NCBI GenBank assembly: GCA_031308135.1
Contig: JAHLJT010003656.1
Span: 70,140,984 to 70,204,983 of the forward strand
Reading direction: 5' to 3'
Length of the DNA: 64,000 nucleotides
Source of the DNA: Acheta domesticus
Taxonomy: Eukaryota; Arthropoda; Insecta; Orthoptera; Gryllidae
The notes under the pieces were generated by a model. That model made no database searches and was not told the DNA's origin. It saw nothing but the letters and a program-made list of their open reading frames with translations. The translations under genes were made by a program, and so were the position numbers. Below, in pieces: positions 62,391 to 64,000 of the stretch. The number at the start of each line of letters is the position of its first letter. The stretch's first letter is position 1.

Positions 62391-62892
62391 GGGACAAAAA
62401 AAAAACAACTTTTCTACTCCTGTTGTATGAAGTCATTTGATGGCTGTAACCAATTGCATAGTGATACTCATTACGATACAGATTTCATTACGATGCAGGT
62501 TTTTGACCAATCGCAGAGAAGTTTACAAACCAAGTATTGACACTTAATCAATCATTGAGAATAGTTGTAGTAAATGTTTCGATTAATTGTGTACATTAAA
62601 ATTATATTTTATGTTATATTATGCTTGTCAGTATTTAATTTATTTTATTATTGAACATTTTTTCGTGGGATATTATTTAAAATAAATTGGATCGTAATTT
62701 CACTTTCATCCTATTTGGCTAGCGCAATACTCCCTCGCAAGCGAACTGGTAGCCACAGCCACCTGTGGCAGCATGCGAGGATAGAGTTAGGGAGCTGTCA
62801 GCTAGGTGACCTTGGTTGAATCCTTCATGTCAACTGCCACGAAACGATTCAATGTAAAAGTTTAATTTATGAAAGTCGTTAAAAAATTACCG
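62391..62892. other. unassigned sequence
   Basis: No gene recognised. A B-box-like GGTTGAATCC at about 62813 has no convincing partner A box. Confidence 0.5.
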
Positions 62893-62975
62893 TATGAAAC
62901 TCGTGTAATGGGTATTAATAAAATCGTTTGAAGTTACGATACTCGTGTATTAATACCCATTACATCAGTTTCATA
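62893..62975. repeat. 28-bp inverted repeat with 27-base spacer
   Basis: Left arm 62893-62920 and right arm 62948-62975 pair over 28 bases with two mismatches; the shared core is GTAATGGGTATTAATA. It could be a foldback element or the tips of a decayed MITE. Confidence 0.85.
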
Positions 62976-63004
62976 ATGTACTCATTGCAGTGGACATTGA
63001 GTTA

Positions 63005-63427
63005 GTAATTCATTTATTAGTGATATCGGGTGCATACACTAATAATGTCATTAGTTCTGGAATACATGTTTCATCGCGAGAGGTGGGTGAGATCTGGAGT
63101 CGACCTAAGGCGGCTTGCGGGAAATTATCCCAACCAGGTATCATCCACCTGAGTCGCATCGCCCCAGCTGGGACAAACTCTAAGTTCCCGACTGGTCTCC
63201 CGACAGTGGTAGTGTACGCAGGTGAGTGTGTGTAAGTAAGGGTTGGGAAAGGACAAGGAAGAGGAAGGAAAGATTGCGCGCTGTCCATGGTCCGGTTTTT
63301 TGGGGTACTGCTCCGGTATTTGCCTGAAGTTGATCGGAGAAACCGCAAAAAACTTCCGATCAGAGCAACCGGCCGCTAGAATTATCTTTCAGACAGCAGA
63401 TTAATTCAATCTAGCTATGTAGCTAGT
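63005..63427 (-). mobile_element. SINE copy 9, head removed by an insertion
   Basis: On plus: CATTAGT (end block), GGTGAGATCTGGAGTCGACC, AACCAGGTATCATCCACC, GACTGGTCTCCCGACAGTGG, GGACAAGGAAGAGGAAGGAA, GATCGGAGAAACCGC and CTAGCTATGTAGCTAG. At 63427, where the other copies continue toward the tRNA-like head, unrelated sequence begins. Confidence 0.88.
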
Positions 63428-64000
63428 GTGACGTACTAGAAAAGAATAACACAGACGACTGTTTCTGTTTGATATTTACAATGTATTTACAATTATAGTA
63501 CAAAGATTATTATACAAAATTTAACCCCTTGGCAACCTTTCAATTCCCTTAGCCGCGAAACCCCGCGACAGTCCCTAGGCCTAGCCCAGTACCACTGCTC
63601 GAGAGCAGGAAATAGCAACGCGAAGTGCGAAGCTGTTGGACATAGAGTCCCGTAACTACAGAAGTTACATGGCCTGACGCCAAAACCGATCTTCCACCTG
63701 AAGATCAGCAGGAAAAAGCAGCGCGAAGTGCGAAGCTGTTGGACATAGAGTCCCGTAACTACAGAAGTTACATGGCCTGACGCCAAAACCGATCTTCCAC
63801 CTGAAGATCACGTGCAAAGATAGCACTGGAGATACCACCCGTCTTTCGACACCCTGCGTATCCCGCGAGGCGCGTGTCGGCGCAGCCTTAAGTATCCGTC
63901 GGCTCGCCCCCACTCTACAAGCGGCGGGCGTCATTCGGCTCGCTTGCCAGCCCTCTCCAGGGCGCAACCGACATCACCCAGACTCGCGCCCGCCGCGCCC
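63428..64000. mobile_element. unidentified element inserted in SINE copy 9, runs off the window
   Basis: Starts TGTGACGTACTAG exactly where the SINE stops. A TG start is compatible with an LTR, but the other end lies outside the window, so this cannot be confirmed. An AT-rich first 110 bases gives way to a GC-richer part with a tandem duplication and, at the end, a CpG-rich stretch. No retroviral-type protein motif is visible. Confidence 0.45.
63604..63809. repeat. two tandem 103-bp units
   Basis: 63604-63706 and 63707-63809 are nearly identical. Each contains the inverted pairs GTAACT/AGTTAC and GATCTTC/GAAGATC. The low divergence suggests a recent duplication within the inserted element. 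Confidence 0.93.

Noticed and set aside
63493..63967. 97-100-codon minus frames near the window end
   Set aside because: They repeat the same peptide because of the 103-bp tandem duplication and lack retroelement motifs.

Overview
This is a eukaryotic, intergenic or intronic window with no recognisable host protein-coding gene. The sequence is mostly AT-rich. It has long ATT, TA and GT simple repeats, several sharply bounded GC/CpG-rich islands, and a dense layer of decayed transposable elements. The mix of a mariner-type transposase remnant, hAT and piggyBac-type terminal structures, R4/Dong-like LINE fragments with a restriction-like endonuclease, and a tRNA-headed SINE fits an arthropod, most likely an insect with a large repeat-rich genome. 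That assignment is inference; nothing here fixes the species.

Layout. 1-2.1 kb is unassigned AT-rich DNA with one ATT array. 2.16-2.73 kb is a CpG-rich island with a good TATA-type core promoter. 3.1-6.1 kb holds three copies of a roughly 560-bp SINE, one of them split by a 1.2-kb insertion. 7.3-12 kb is a chain of minus-strand LINE fragments, each ending in or flanked by (ATT)n arrays, as expected of retroposons that insert into TAA microsatellites. 15.0-16.5 kb has a 20-bp minisatellite and a tandem repeat whose last copy is inverted. 22.8-23.4 kb is a TTAA-flanked piggyBac-type MITE. 28.1-28.75 kb is another MITE with long inverted ends. 30.6-31.2 kb is a hAT-like tandem repeat beside a CpG island. 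32-34.7 kb contains three foldback structures, the largest carrying a consensus CRE at its centre. 37.0-37.4 kb and 43.0-43.5 kb are minisatellites. 44.6-45.7 kb is a dead mariner transposase. 49.93-51.17 kb is a complete hAT-type element with a perfect 8-bp target duplication. 52.1-54.06 kb is a 109-bp satellite with higher-order structure. 55.2-55.9 kb is a GC-rich island and 16-bp minisatellite. Further SINE copies lie at 13.4, 28.9, 38.9, 55.9, 60.5 and 63.0 kb. The last SINE is interrupted by an element starting TGTGACG that runs to the window end.

The main results are a recurrent, possibly undescribed SINE family that serves as a dating landmark for nested insertions; at least three LINE lineages sharing ATT-array contexts; a satellite with a 4-5-unit higher-order pattern; and several complete non-autonomous DNA transposons defined from their ends. 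Nearly all long open frames in the window are by-products of simple repeats and GC-rich DNA.
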